Source: G963663495 sp963663495
GTDB lineage: Bacteria > Bacteroidota > Rhodothermia > Rhodothermales > Bin80
NCBI GenBank assembly: GCA_963663495.1
Contig: OY760427.1
Location: forward strand, 2,108,001 to 2,172,000
Direction of reading: 5' to 3'
Length of the DNA: 64,000 nucleotides
The position numbers and the translations under genes were made by a program. The notes beneath the pieces are model-generated. The model saw only the letters and a list, made by a program, of their open reading frames with translations, was not told where the DNA came from and searched no databases. Positions 1 to 8,157 of this stretch are shown piece after piece (position 1 is the stretch's first letter; every line of letters begins with the position of its first letter).

Positions 1-1569
1 AAGGCAGCGCCCCACATGCATGAGCTGATACGTTAGAAGGTATACCTGTAGCAGGACCTCGTTCTCGGCTCGGATCTCGGCATCCTGTTCCGACCCATCC
101 TGTTCCGACTCATCCTGTTCCGACCCATCCTGTTCCGACCCATCCTGTTCCGACTCATCCTGTTCCGACTCATCCTGTTCCGACCCATCCTGTTCCGACT
201 CATCCTGTTCCGACTCATCCTGTTCCGACCCATCCTGTTCCGACCCATCCTGTTCCGACCCATCCTGTTCCGACCCATCCTGTTCCGACTCATCCTGTTC
301 CGACTCATCCTGTTCCGACCCATCCTGCTCCGACTCATCCTGCTCCGACTCATCAGGCACCCGCACTACAGGCCGGCCCTTATAGTGTGTCTTCGGACGG
401 AGAACCGACGACAGCGCCATGGAGCAAGCCGCATTCAGCTCCCCGAAGTGCTTTTCCGCCTTTCCTCTCTTCCGGTACAGATTCACAAGCTGCTCTGCCG
501 GATAGGCTTCTACATCCAGATCGGTGATCAGATAGAAATGCCGCGGAAAAAGCTCTCCCGGCACCGGATCAACCACGAGCACCACACGACGCTCTACGGA
601 CCAGCACTTTGCACGGTAGCGCAGTTCGTGGTAGCATTCGTCCGACGGCTGATCACCCTCCAAATGAGGCGCCGCAAGCCCGTCAATCACATCGTTCCCT
701 TTCAGACGCATCACGTAGCCGATACGGTCGTTCTCCAGCTTATCACATAATTCGCCACTGTTGAAGCCTGCGTCCAATCGGACAATGACCTTGTCGGCCA
801 CATGTTCACGCAATGCCAGCCCAATGCGTCGAATGAAACCGTAGCAGTCCTTCACCACATTCTGCGTGCCCCCTCGCAATTCCGTCCCCAACATGTCGCC
901 CGACTCACCGCATATGGCGATAAGGGGCAGAAAGATGGTGCGCTTGTAATATCCGTTCCACTTGCTGCCCTGCTGCTTGCCATGCGTATCTACCGGTACA
1001 CCGTCCACATCAAAGACCACCTCGGGGCGGCGCTTCCCGCCACCACGCTGCAGCAGGTGCTCCATGGCGAATGTCTCTACAAAAAGGCGCAACTTCTTGA
1101 AATTCTTTTTCCCGGCCAACATGTGCACGAAGCGAGACATGGTTGGCTGGGATGCCAGGGACCTATCGTCCTGTAATGCCCTCATACCCCTTTTGGAAGA
1201 AGTGGCCACGCGCATGGCGGGGTCCCTTCGAAGCTTGTCCGCATCTGACTGACGTCCCCACCCCTGCACATGTTGCAGCAGGTACTGCCGCACTAACTCC
1301 TCAAGGCTATGCGTAATCCGAGCTTGGGACCGATTGTCCTTAAGCACGGAAGCGAGTCGGCATGCCAAGGTGCTGATCACCATGAGCAGGCGCATAGGAA
1401 TGACGCCCGCATCCGATGTTAGATTATCGGTCTTGGAGTGTACAACTTTAACGGATTTATTGAACTGGCAAGCGAACAGAAGGTTGGATTTGGGATCTTG
1501 CATCGGGTGTGTTACAGGGTGAATGGGTATTGGGGTTTCTGAACGTTTGAGCGTCGCACAGGATCCCAT
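1..1569 (-). CDS. IS1380-family transposase (3' end outside window)
   Basis: DDE transposase of the IS1380 family, which cuts and pastes its own element. It starts at the ATG matching the start of the second copy (62191), and the frame stays open to the window edge. Residues shared with the full copy include the first catalytic Asp in a VVFDVDGVPVDT motif, the second in VRLDAGFNSGE, and the Y-x2-R-x3-E-type signature YRKRGKAEKHFGEL. It differs from the right copy mainly in an in-frame tandem repeat (85-354), which has 18 five-residue units here against 9 there. The frame is preserved, so the protein is probably intact beyond the edge. An in-frame ATG 22 codons downstream (MQDPKSN) is an alternative start. 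Confidence 0.85.
   Translation of the reverse strand, partial: MGSCATLKRSETPIPIHPVTHPMQDPKSNLLFACQFNKSVKVVHSKTDNLTSDAGVIPMRLLMVISTLACRLASVLKDNRSQARITHSLEELVRQYLLQHVQGWGRQSDADKLRRDPAMRVATSSKRGMRALQDDRSLASQPTMSRFVHMLAGKKNFKKLRLFVETFAMEHLLQRGGGKRRPEVVFDVDGVPVDTHGKQQGSKWNGYYKRTIFLPLIAICGESGDMLGTELRGGTQNVVKDCYGFIRRIGLALREHVADKVIVRLDAGFNSGELCDKLENDRIGYVMRLKGNDVIDGLAAPHLEGDQPSDECYHELRYRAKCWSVERRVVLVVDPVPGELFPRHFYLITDLDVEAYPAEQLVNLYRKRGKAEKHFGELNAACSMALSSVLRPKTHYKGRPVVRVPDESEQDESEQDGSEQDESEQDESEQDGSEQDGSEQDGSEQDGSEQDESEQDESEQDGSEQDESEQDESEQDGSEQDGSEQDESEQDGSEQDAEIRAENEVLLQVYLLTYQLMHVGRCL
85..354 (-). repeat. 15-bp tandem repeat inside IS1380 transposase, 18 units
   Basis: Eighteen head-to-tail 15-bp units read on the minus strand as GATGrGTCGGArCAG and encode Asp-Glu/Gly-Ser-Glu-Gln. 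The array lies in frame between the catalytic Glu region and the C-terminal part of the transposase. The right-hand copy of the same gene has nine units at 63406-63540. Confidence 0.95.
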
Positions 1570-1652
1570 TCAAACCGTGAATAGTCAACATATTACACCA
1601 TAATATTAAACGACGATTCCCCGCCACTTAACTCCCTTATGAATAAGGGAGG

Positions 1653-2402
1653 GCGATGCGTCTTTCCTTTCTTCTTCGGCTTTTGCACCGGGAACGTTGT
1701 CTCATCCACCCGCAGATACCCGCTACGAAGCACCTCCTTACGCAACGCATCTCCTAACGGACCCAGATACGTCGCTACCTTCGCAATCCAATCCCCCATT
1801 GTAGCAGCCGATAGCTTCACGCCATGGCGCTGAAACTTCTTCCGCAGCCGGTATAGCGGCATATGATCCACATATTTGGCTACCGCCAAATACGCCAACA
1901 ACCCCGGACCAGCCTTCCCCTTCGGTATGACACGCTTCGGCAACGGCGCTATGACCACCCCCTTGCGAGGCTCCTTGCAGACAACGTACTTCGGCCGCAC
2001 AATCTGTACTACCCTCGTGAAGCCCGGCACATATTCCAGGTACTCCGTTACTTCCTCGCCGAGGTACTTTATACCCGCGGTGCTGCCCTCCGGCTCCTCC
2101 TCCTCGGGCTCAACAGCTACTGGTTCCTCTCCAAACAACCGGCCTTGCTGCGCATTGTCCGCCGGCGTGTAACGCTCACTCTTTTTGCCAGAGAGTAGGC
2201 GATATGCTTGTTCCAACCTGTCTTCCAGATGGCTAATCTTCGCAGCCTGATCCGCGTTGTTCTTGGATAGACGATCGGCTTTTTTCTCCAAGCGACGGAC
2301 CTGTTTTCGCAGATTCTTGTTCTTAGCCTCTCGGTTTCTTAGCCTCTGAAAAAGGGCTTCACCGGCAGGAGAAGAGGGGGAGAAAGATGCCTTGGGCTGC
2401 AT
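1653..2402 (-). pseudogene. tnpC: IS66 transposase TnpC, truncated and internally deleted
   Basis: The product begins MQPKASFSPSSPAGEALF and contains the coiled-coil/leucine-rich N-terminus and zinc-region-to-DDE linker of IS66 TnpC. Compared with the intact copy at 24544 it lacks about 35 residues (the YVPVKRKRRGKNK to IRL segment) through an in-frame deletion between two GAGCC-containing stretches. It is cut off just after the first catalytic Asp (VDETTF) by the IS1380 insertion. The last residues of the open frame come from the IS1380 end. It cannot be active. Confidence 0.9.
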
Positions 2403-2655
2403 AATTCACGTGCATGTGCGCCCTCCACAATGTTCCGATTCTTCTGCCACAAAACCCATGTATGTTGTCCCCAAAGACGCTGATTGCTGATTGCTGACTG
2501 CATTCAGGCGCCTGGACGATAAGCTGCACATCACTCCGTCATTCCCAAATCGGCACACCAAACCCGGCGTATAATCACCTTGCACTAAGCTCTACAAGCG
2601 GACTACGCAGACCAATGCTAAGCCCGCTTTACCATGTACTTCACCGTACGGATAC
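1653..2655 (-). mobile_element. IS66-family (tnpC-only) remnant, 5' half
   Basis: This is the left half of an IS66 element of the type seen intact at 24299-26362. Its left terminal repeat, reading GTATCCGTACGGTGAAG on the minus strand, ends at 2655. The other half is missing because IS1380 inserted at 1652. There are no tnpA or tnpB genes, as in the ISBst12-like subgroup. Confidence 0.85.
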
Positions 2656-2742
2656 CCTGCAGGTACCGAAACAGCACTTATGGACCCGAACAGGGTACGA
2701 CATGAATATTGCAGGTTATAGGGGGCGAGGAGTGGGGCACCG
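2656..2742. other. short spacer between IS66 end and group II intron
   Basis: Eighty-seven bases with no recognisable gene. It forms the 5' exon side of the intron that begins at 2743 and ends GGGGCACCG, similar to the GGAGCATCG that precedes the second ORF-less intron copy at 20065. Confidence 0.5.
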
Positions 2743-3451
2743 GTACGCCAGGCTAACTGGCAAGGATATAGCGGGTGGAAGTCCCGTAATATGAAGCAAG
2801 AACCAAGCACATATTTCCGCGAGCCGTGCGCGGTCACTCGTGAGGGTGGACGTGAGGTGTCGGTAGCGGCGCATATGGCCAGGGATATTGAGCAACGAAA
2901 GATGTGTCGTTCGGGTCGCCGAGATTATCGGTGCGGTCGAAGGCAATATGTTCGTCATCGTTATGGTGAGAGGGCGGACAGGCCCGCGGTGTCTAAGACC
3001 CCATGGACGTATGTACATATCCTGCCGGGACCTGGGAGATCTTTTCAACGCCCAGCGCCAAGGGCGGGGCCGCCGAAGCGTAGGCGAAATGCTGATCGGA
3101 GGATGTACGTTGAAGAGAGGTCTGATGCGATGATAGTAGCGATGAAGCTGGCGAACAAAGCATGGAAGACCATGTGGCGGAGTTGGCGGAGTTGGTGGAG
3201 CGAAGCGTCGCACCCGAGGGGAAACCGTAGTTCCCGGCATGCACTGGACGCAGAACCAGGATCGTATGCAACATGGCACGCACTGGACACAGAGCCAGGT
3301 TCGTGTGCCAGGGGAAGGTGCGGTTACGGCAACGGACCGGTTCGCTGGTCTGTTAACGTCATGCGCGGTGGCGCGACCCAAGGGAAGAGCCGGATGCGTT
3401 AGCGCGCACGTCCGGATCTGTGCGGGGCCTCCGGGGAAACCCGGGGGCTAC
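2743..3451 (+). ncRNA. ORF-less group II intron
   Basis: Starts GTACGCCAGGCTAACTGG, a group II type 5' end, and finishes with a domain V hairpin (GAGCCGGATGCG, loop TTAG, CGCGCACGTCCGG) and a G+C-rich domain VI stem ending CTAC. It is about 97% identical by eye to 20065-20770 and clearly related to the 5' part of the RT-encoding intron at 19911. It has no reverse transcriptase, so it would depend on a maturase in trans, for example that at 20976. The 3' boundary is uncertain by about six bases, because CGCGAG follows CTAC in both ORF-less copies. Long open frames on both strands here are RNA-structure artefacts. Confidence 0.8.
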
Positions 3452-3457
3452 CGCGAG

Positions 3458-3709
3458 GATGAGGAATTCAGCACTTGAATCAATAATTCTATGGAACTTT
3501 CCAATCGGGCTTATCGCTGCATTTCAAATTCATTTGCATTCTTGCTGTAGTCGTAGGCGAATTCAGCACAAAGAATGTAAGGGCATCAAGCATGCAGACA
3601 AAGTAACCGCGCAGGCAAGGTACATCCATCCGTGTCGTAGCGTCAATTTTCGGCACAGCCAAGTGGCAAATCCTGTTGTACACTTTGGATTGCTCCCGAT
3701 TGCCGTTGG
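3458..3709. other. non-coding spacer
   Basis: About 250 bases between the intron and a tnpB element. Short open frames on both strands lack a convincing start or family pattern. I see nothing identifiable. Confidence 0.4.
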
Positions 3710-3717
3710 TTTCCTTT

Positions 3718-5174
3718 GGGAATTATATACGTGAGTGACCAACTGTACACAGTGAGGCACTAGTATCAATTTCACGGGTCATAGGGGTCGGTAACCCGAA
3801 CGCCCCTCGCCGTGCAGAAGCCCCAATCCCGGAGGCCAGTATGTTTGCAGCCGCATTCAGGTCTGCATGATCCGCATGTCCACAGGACATACACGTGAAT
3901 GTGCTCTGCGTCTTACGGTTACTCGCTTCTGTGTGCCCACACACAGAACACCGCTGACTGGTATAGGCAGCGGTAACCTTTATCACCTTGCGGCACTTAT
4001 AGCCCAGCATCTGATCCAGCTGGCCCCAACCTGTTCGCAGTATTCCACGGTTGAGGCCAGACTTCTGTCTGACGTTTGTGCCAAAGCTCTCCATCGTCCC
4101 CTTAGCTGAACGAGTCATCGCTTTGATCTTTAGGTCCTCCAGTATCACCGTTGAGGAGCATTTGGCAATACTGCGACTTACCTGGTGGTTCGCATTCTTG
4201 AGGATGTTAGCACGCTTGCGCTGTATGCGGGCGATTCTATGCTTCCGCCTGTTACGACGGTTGGAGCCTTTCTTCTGTCTCGCCAGTCTTCGCTGATGCC
4301 GCTTCAACTTGGCATCAAGACGCTTGGTATCCGGTTGTCTGATAATGCTTGTATCGCCCTCTGTGGAGACCATAGCGATCTGCCCGCAATTACGGTCAAT
4401 GCCTACAGCACTGCCGGTATCCTCTATTACAGGTGCCTCCATCTTGTAGCAGATGACAGCATACCATTTGCCGGCGTTCTTCTTTACAGTGGCTTTGATG
4501 GGTATACCATCAGGGTACGGGTTGCCTCCCCGCCTGCGGAGCGCCATATATCCCACTTTCGGGATATACAGCTTGCCATCCCGAACCCTTACGTTATCCG
4601 GGATCGTGAACGAAGGCGTACTACCACGTCTGGAATGGAATCTCGGTCTTCTCTTACCTTCCTTGAAGAATGCCTTCCATGCATCCGCCTGATATTTCAA
4701 TGTGTATCTAACGACACCAAAGGAGTATTCAGGTAGCCACTCGACCGTACGGCGCAGTGCAGTGAACCGCTTCCCCAGCGAGAAGAAGCTTACCGAGGGC
4801 GGCTTCTCTCCAGCCTCTTTCGCTTTCTTGTAGGCCTCGCTCTGCTCTGCGAGGATGGCATTCCACACAAACCTACACGCACCCGCTAATCCAGCAAGTT
4901 GCTTGGCGTTACTTCGACTTCCGGGCAACAGCCTGTATGTGATATTGCGGTATGCACTAACCGTTTCGGGCATGGCACTGTGATATATAACTCCCTAATA
5001 TATGATAATTATATTCCATGCGTACCCACGTGTTGAGTTATTTGAAATAATTGCAGTTTTTCGTGAACAGCGGGAACCGATTATGAACAACTGGCGAAAG
5101 CCATCCTGTCTGCACCACCAAAGCACAAAAAGTAACTCCTGCGAAAACGCGTGGCGTTCAGCCATATCACTCCC
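3718..5174 (-). mobile_element. tnpB element copy 1 (1457 bp, terminal inverted repeats, 8-bp target duplication)
   Basis: The outer ends are GGGAATTATATACG (3' side of tnpB) and GGGAGTGATATGGC (5' side, read on the minus strand). TTTCCTTT occurs directly on both flanks (3710-3717 and 5175-5182), an 8-bp target duplication. The first ~190 bp of the 5' side is a conserved end module also found at 10625, 16340, 33485 and 35227. A second GGGAGTTATATACC-like repeat lies just upstream of the tnpB start. The same size and ends are seen in two other copies. IS200/IS605 elements do not make such duplications. Confidence 0.85.
3723..4973 (-). CDS. tnpB: TnpB-family RNA-guided endonuclease (OrfB), copy 1
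   Basis: This 416-residue protein of the IS605 OrfB/TnpB family is the ancestor-like relative of Cas12 and uses an RNA derived from the element's 3' end as guide. It has an N-terminal helix-turn-helix/OrfB region (residues 1-110) and the OrfB_IS605 core. The RuvC acidic residues are D193 (VGIDRNCG), E279 (VILEDLKIKA) and D371 (HADLNAA), and a zinc ribbon is present at C342/C345/C361/C364. Length is normal and the frame is intact. No tnpA-type Y1 transposase accompanies it. The guide RNA would be expected to overlap the 3' end and extend past 3718, but it cannot be delimited by eye. Confidence 0.93.
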   Translation of the reverse strand: MPETVSAYRNITYRLLPGSRSNAKQLAGLAGACRFVWNAILAEQSEAYKKAKEAGEKPPSVSFFSLGKRFTALRRTVEWLPEYSFGVVRYTLKYQADAWKAFFKEGKRRPRFHSRRGSTPSFTIPDNVRVRDGKLYIPKVGYMALRRRGGNPYPDGIPIKATVKKNAGKWYAVICYKMEAPVIEDTGSAVGIDRNCGQIAMVSTEGDTSIIRQPDTKRLDAKLKRHQRRLARQKKGSNRRNRRKHRIARIQRKRANILKNANHQVSRSIAKCSSTVILEDLKIKAMTRSAKGTMESFGTNVRQKSGLNRGILRTGWGQLDQMLGYKCRKVIKVTAAYTSQRCSVCGHTEASNRKTQSTFTCMSCGHADHADLNAAANILASGIGASARRGAFGLPTPMTREIDTSASLCTVGHSRI

Positions 5175-5288
5175 TTTCCTTTCCTGATGATATCCGGGTG
5201 TTAGCATTATCGGTGATTTATGTATTGGGCCCGGGTATTGTCATGCGATCTGAGGGTTGTGCAGGCGCAATAACCGCAGAGGGCCGCA

Positions 5289-5316
5289 GCGCCATTATAT
5301 AATCATATTATGGCGC
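5289..5316. terminator. A+T-rich inverted repeat downstream of the AAA/DUF3226 pair
   Basis: Arms GCGCCATTATAT (5289-5300) and ATATTATGGCGC (5305-5316) pair with one mismatch around a 4-base loop, about 20 bases after the DUF3226 stop codon. The position fits a transcription terminator. There is no clear U-run, so a protein-binding site is also possible. Confidence 0.4.
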
Positions 5317-5336
5317 AAGTAATCGGGATCCGTATC

Positions 5337-5984
5337 TCAGGTATTTGATGACCGGGCTTCTACATTAGCAATCCTATTAACCCAAGCGACAAGCTTCTTG
5401 GCGGACTCGCCATCAACTTGCAGGAACCCCGCATGGATGGCCGTGCCAAATGGTTTCCCCGGATTCTTCTGCCAAGCCAGCCAAGTATGAAGTATGGCTC
5501 GCTTAGCGTCTTTATCGGCAAATTGCGCTCCGAGGTCTTTAGCCTCCATGGTCGATTTTTCTGCATGGCGAAGTAGTTCATCGCCCTCGCAGACTAGATC
5601 CATCAGAAAATCCTCTAGGGCTCCCCCTCGCTGATTGTCCGGCATAACCCAGACACCCACACGAGTACCAAATTCTTCGGAAAAACCTATCAGGCCGTCC
5701 TCTGGAATTGCTGACGGGACCCCAACGCCCACGCTTTTAAGCCGACTCGCAATGGATTGCCAGGTCCCATCCAAATCTCCATTGGCATCCAGTATGAACC
5801 CTAAAGACTTCCCAGTCCCGGCGGGCACGGAGACCTTGATTGTTTTCAGCACATTTTCCTTACCCTTAGCAATCGTAATTCGGTCCCAAACGCAACCGTC
5901 GTACTCAAGCTGCTTCAGAAGATGTCCGACAGCCATTTTATCGTCTCGGCCCTCGACGTATAGCTCCCAGTCAGGTTCGGCCAT
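5337..5984 (-). CDS. DUF3226-like TOPRIM nuclease protein of a two-gene defence pair
   Basis: This 215-residue protein resembles DUF3226, a stand-alone TOPRIM-fold family. Visible motifs are the N-terminal catalytic Glu in ELYVEGRDD (E11), the DxxxD acidic pair in LGFILDANGDLDG (D66, D70), and a conserved VMPDNQRGGALEDF segment near residue 120. The start codon overlaps the last base of the upstream ATPase gene, so the two are translationally coupled. AAA15-type ATPases paired with small TOPRIM proteins are known in anti-phage systems (PARIS pairs AriA with a DUF4435 TOPRIM protein; OLD nucleases fuse the two). By analogy this is the effector released or activated by the ATPase. That role is inference. 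Confidence 0.8.
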   Translation of the reverse strand: MAEPDWELYVEGRDDKMAVGHLLKQLEYDGCVWDRITIAKGKENVLKTIKVSVPAGTGKSLGFILDANGDLDGTWQSIASRLKSVGVGVPSAIPEDGLIGFSEEFGTRVGVWVMPDNQRGGALEDFLMDLVCEGDELLRHAEKSTMEAKDLGAQFADKDAKRAILHTWLAWQKNPGKPFGTAIHAGFLQVDGESAKKLVAWVNRIANVEARSSNT

Positions 5985-7081
5985 TAGCGCAACTCCACTC
6001 CTAGATCAGTTGCGCTGACAATTGCCTCGCCGTCAAAACTCACGCTGTTGCCTATCCGTCGTTCAATCTTATGTATAGCCACTTTATCACGGAAACGATG
6101 TTGTTCCTTTAGAAGCAATGCTAAGCCCAAGATGCAGTCAAGGCTATGTGTCGTAGCAAACAACTGTATGGACGATTCTACTGCAGTCTTAGTAACCAAC
6201 CTCCACATATCTTTCATAAGGCTCCAGTGAAGGCCGGTACCAATTTCGTCAATAAGCAAGGTTCCGTTCTTAGCAGCTTCTAGTGAAATTGACAGCGCGA
6301 GGAGCCGTTGGGTGCCGTCACCAAAACTAGCTATGGGCAATCGGGGAGCGCCGGCTTTAAAGCCGAGCACGATACTGGGTAAACCCCTCGTTCGTCCGGT
6401 TTCGTCACCGCCAAGAAACCTTATTGAATCAAGGGTTTCATGGAGGATTTTCATCGAATTGACGACTTCCATTTCTCGCCCCTGCAGCTCAACTTCATTC
6501 CAGATTCTGGCCATCTCTCGCTCACGCAAGGATTCGGAGGTAACAAATAGCGTGGGGGAGATCCCGTGGCGCGGCTTCCAACGACGCATATGCCTTTCTG
6601 CGGGATTTGTCCAATCCACCATGTTATCTACTTTGACCGGGTAGTGCAAATCGTGTTTGAATGCACTCCCAGACAGTCTCAGCAGTAATCCCAGATCCAG
6701 CTCTTCAAACCAGCCAGGTCGTGTTGCCATCATGTGCGGAGAGACATGCACGAATTTCATTCGAATAAATTTATCATCACCTCCTGACGAAATTTCTAGG
6801 CACCTTCCAGGGGTGATTGTATGGCCGTGAAAAAGGTGGCGAATCGGAAAGTGTCGGGCTTCAAAAGAACCGGTACCCGTTCTGCCAAAACTTTCGCGGC
6901 GTCGCCCTAGGACATAGACCATGCCGCGAGGATTCTCGCCCTCAACCAACAGTTGAACTGCCTCAAGAGCGGAAGTCTTGCCACAGTTGTTGGGGCCGAC
7001 CAGCAGGTTTACGTTGGTGAGGTTTCGAAGCTCGTAGTCCTCGAAGCTGCGGTAATTCTCCAACCTGAGAGCACGTATCAT
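5984..7081 (-). CDS. AAA15/OLD-like ATPase of a two-gene defence pair
   Basis: This 365-residue SMC/OLD-type ATPase begins MIRALRLENYRSFEDYEL, the usual strand-plus-turn before the P-loop. Walker A is GPNNCGKTS (residues 29-37). Walker B is TLLIDEIGTGLHWS near residue 265, followed by the ATTHSLDCI histidine switch. It lacks a fused TOPRIM domain, which is supplied by the overlapping downstream gene. The organisation resembles PARIS, but the TOPRIM partner is DUF3226-like rather than DUF4435, so I call it PARIS-like rather than PARIS. It would sense a phage-encoded trigger and control its partner (inference). Confidence 0.85.
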   Translation of the reverse strand: MIRALRLENYRSFEDYELRNLTNVNLLVGPNNCGKTSALEAVQLLVEGENPRGMVYVLGRRRESFGRTGTGSFEARHFPIRHLFHGHTITPGRCLEISSGGDDKFIRMKFVHVSPHMMATRPGWFEELDLGLLLRLSGSAFKHDLHYPVKVDNMVDWTNPAERHMRRWKPRHGISPTLFVTSESLREREMARIWNEVELQGREMEVVNSMKILHETLDSIRFLGGDETGRTRGLPSIVLGFKAGAPRLPIASFGDGTQRLLALSISLEAAKNGTLLIDEIGTGLHWSLMKDMWRLVTKTAVESSIQLFATTHSLDCILGLALLLKEQHRFRDKVAIHKIERRIGNSVSFDGEAIVSATDLGVELR

Positions 7082-7925
7082 TTGTCTCGAACCTTTCCTA
7101 ACAAGTTACCAATTGGGCTCTACAACTTGATTGAGTTTTACCGGATGTCCGATTTAGGTGACGGACTCCGACCGCCGAGCAGATGACTCGTGTTGACCAT
7201 CTTTCACCGTTGCATGAGTAATTGAGACTTCGCCAGCCAAGCGTGCCGCCGCATGGGCGCGGCTGCACGGAATTCTTAACACGAGGCGGCTGACCGCACG
7301 CATAGTTCTCGGAGTCTTTTTCAAAACATAAGAACTGGGTGCTTTTGACCGCAGATGTGACGGCACTTGGCCCTGCGCAGTACAACTGAAGCATTAGCCG
7401 ATACAGATCAGGGTCCATGATGTAGCCTCCTGCAGCACTTGCGGGCAGCAGGTATGCACATGAGCCGAAGCGCCGCACGGGGGCACCCGGATTACGCCTA
7501 ACTGCTGCTATCAATATATTCCTATTCCGTCATGTTGTATCCAGCGTGCACGGGAAACGTGGCCCACATGAAGGTGTACTTGTGTGTATCGTCGAAACAC
7601 GCAGCCTCCCTCGGATAAACGCATTATCAGTCCAGTCCCGCCACCCTGTCGATGATTGCAGGCGGACCATGTAAATCATGCACCGTGGTATATGGTTCAC
7701 TGGATAAGAACGAAGCGACCTTCTCTGTGGTGTTGTACGGTGCTCGGCGTGCGCGTGTGTTATGACGTGAATTGATTTGGACTGCTTTGAGAACCGTGCC
7801 ATGACTGAAGGGTCACTCATAAACTTTATGGGCTTATATGCTGCGAGTTTCAGCATACAAGCGCCTCAAAAAGTCGTATCATTGGCGAAGCTGTATAAGG
7901 CGAGGCTGTATATATTTGGGTTAGT
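7082..7925. other. 844-bp stretch without a recognisable gene
   Basis: Open frames exist on the minus strand (for example 7098-7514) but they are rich in Cys, Arg and Ser, resemble no family, and look like chance frames. The only structure noticed is an imperfect tandem 15-bp repeat (7884-7913) just before the next gene. It may hold the promoters of the divergent flanking genes. Confidence 0.4.
7884..7913. repeat. two tandem 15-bp repeats upstream of the 7926 gene
   Basis: GGCGAAGCTGTATAA is followed directly by GGCGAGGCTGTATAT, 13 bases before the start codon at 7926. The position and tandem arrangement fit a regulatory site. Confidence 0.4.
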
Positions 7926-8153
7926 ATGGCACGTAGGCGAAAAGGAATGCTGATAAAGAACACGGACAAGGTGTCCGTGTTCTTGCGGATGAAGACGCGT
8001 GAGGTCCAAATAGGACCCGGAGAGGAGCTACCTATAACGGCGGAAGAGGTTCGTGACCAAGGCCTCCGGGACAAGCTTCAGGCACGCGAGCTGAGCATAG
8101 TACGTCCGATTTCGGAGGAAGAAGAGGCGGCGATTTTCAAAGTTATCGGGTAG
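7926..8153 (+). CDS. small hypothetical protein (75 aa)
   Basis: Not recognised. The product is basic at the start (MARRRKGMLIKN), acidic at the end, and predicted soluble, with no membrane segment. It ends 4 bases before the glycosyltransferase start, so the two are probably co-transcribed. Translation is supported by an uninterrupted frame with charged, low-Cys composition. The ATG lacks a strong ribosome-binding site, as is common in Bacteroidota. Confidence 0.6.
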   Translation: MARRRKGMLIKNTDKVSVFLRMKTREVQIGPGEELPITAEEVRDQGLRDKLQARELSIVRPISEEEEAAIFKVIG

Positions 8154-8157
8154 GCTC

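Larger units (their letters stand above)
1..1652 (-). mobile_element. IS1380-family insertion sequence, left copy (runs off window)
   Basis: The sequence is a near-identical inverted copy of the element at 62108-64000. The inner boundary is placed at 1652 because both copies share the end CCTCCCTTATTCAT.AGGGAG, and the flanking sequence on this side is IS66 tnpC coding sequence that stops matching intact IS66 copies at that point. The element therefore inserted into an IS66 transposase gene. The other end lies beyond the window. Confidence 0.85.

Noticed and set aside
85..354. CRISPR-like short tandem repeats
   Set aside because: The units are contiguous 15-mers without spacers and lie in frame inside the transposase gene.
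2716..3402. Long open frames on both strands within the intron (200+ codons)
   Set aside because: They coincide with structured group II intron RNA, repeat in both ORF-less copies, and contain no protein motif.
3723..4973. Standard IS200/IS605 element
   Set aside because: No TnpA gene is present, and the ends are inverted repeats with 8-bp duplications, which does not fit that family's mechanism.
7098..7856. Minus-strand open frames of 138 and 108 codons
   Set aside because: Composition is rich in Cys, Ser and Arg, no family pattern is visible, and no start signal or neighbour supports them.
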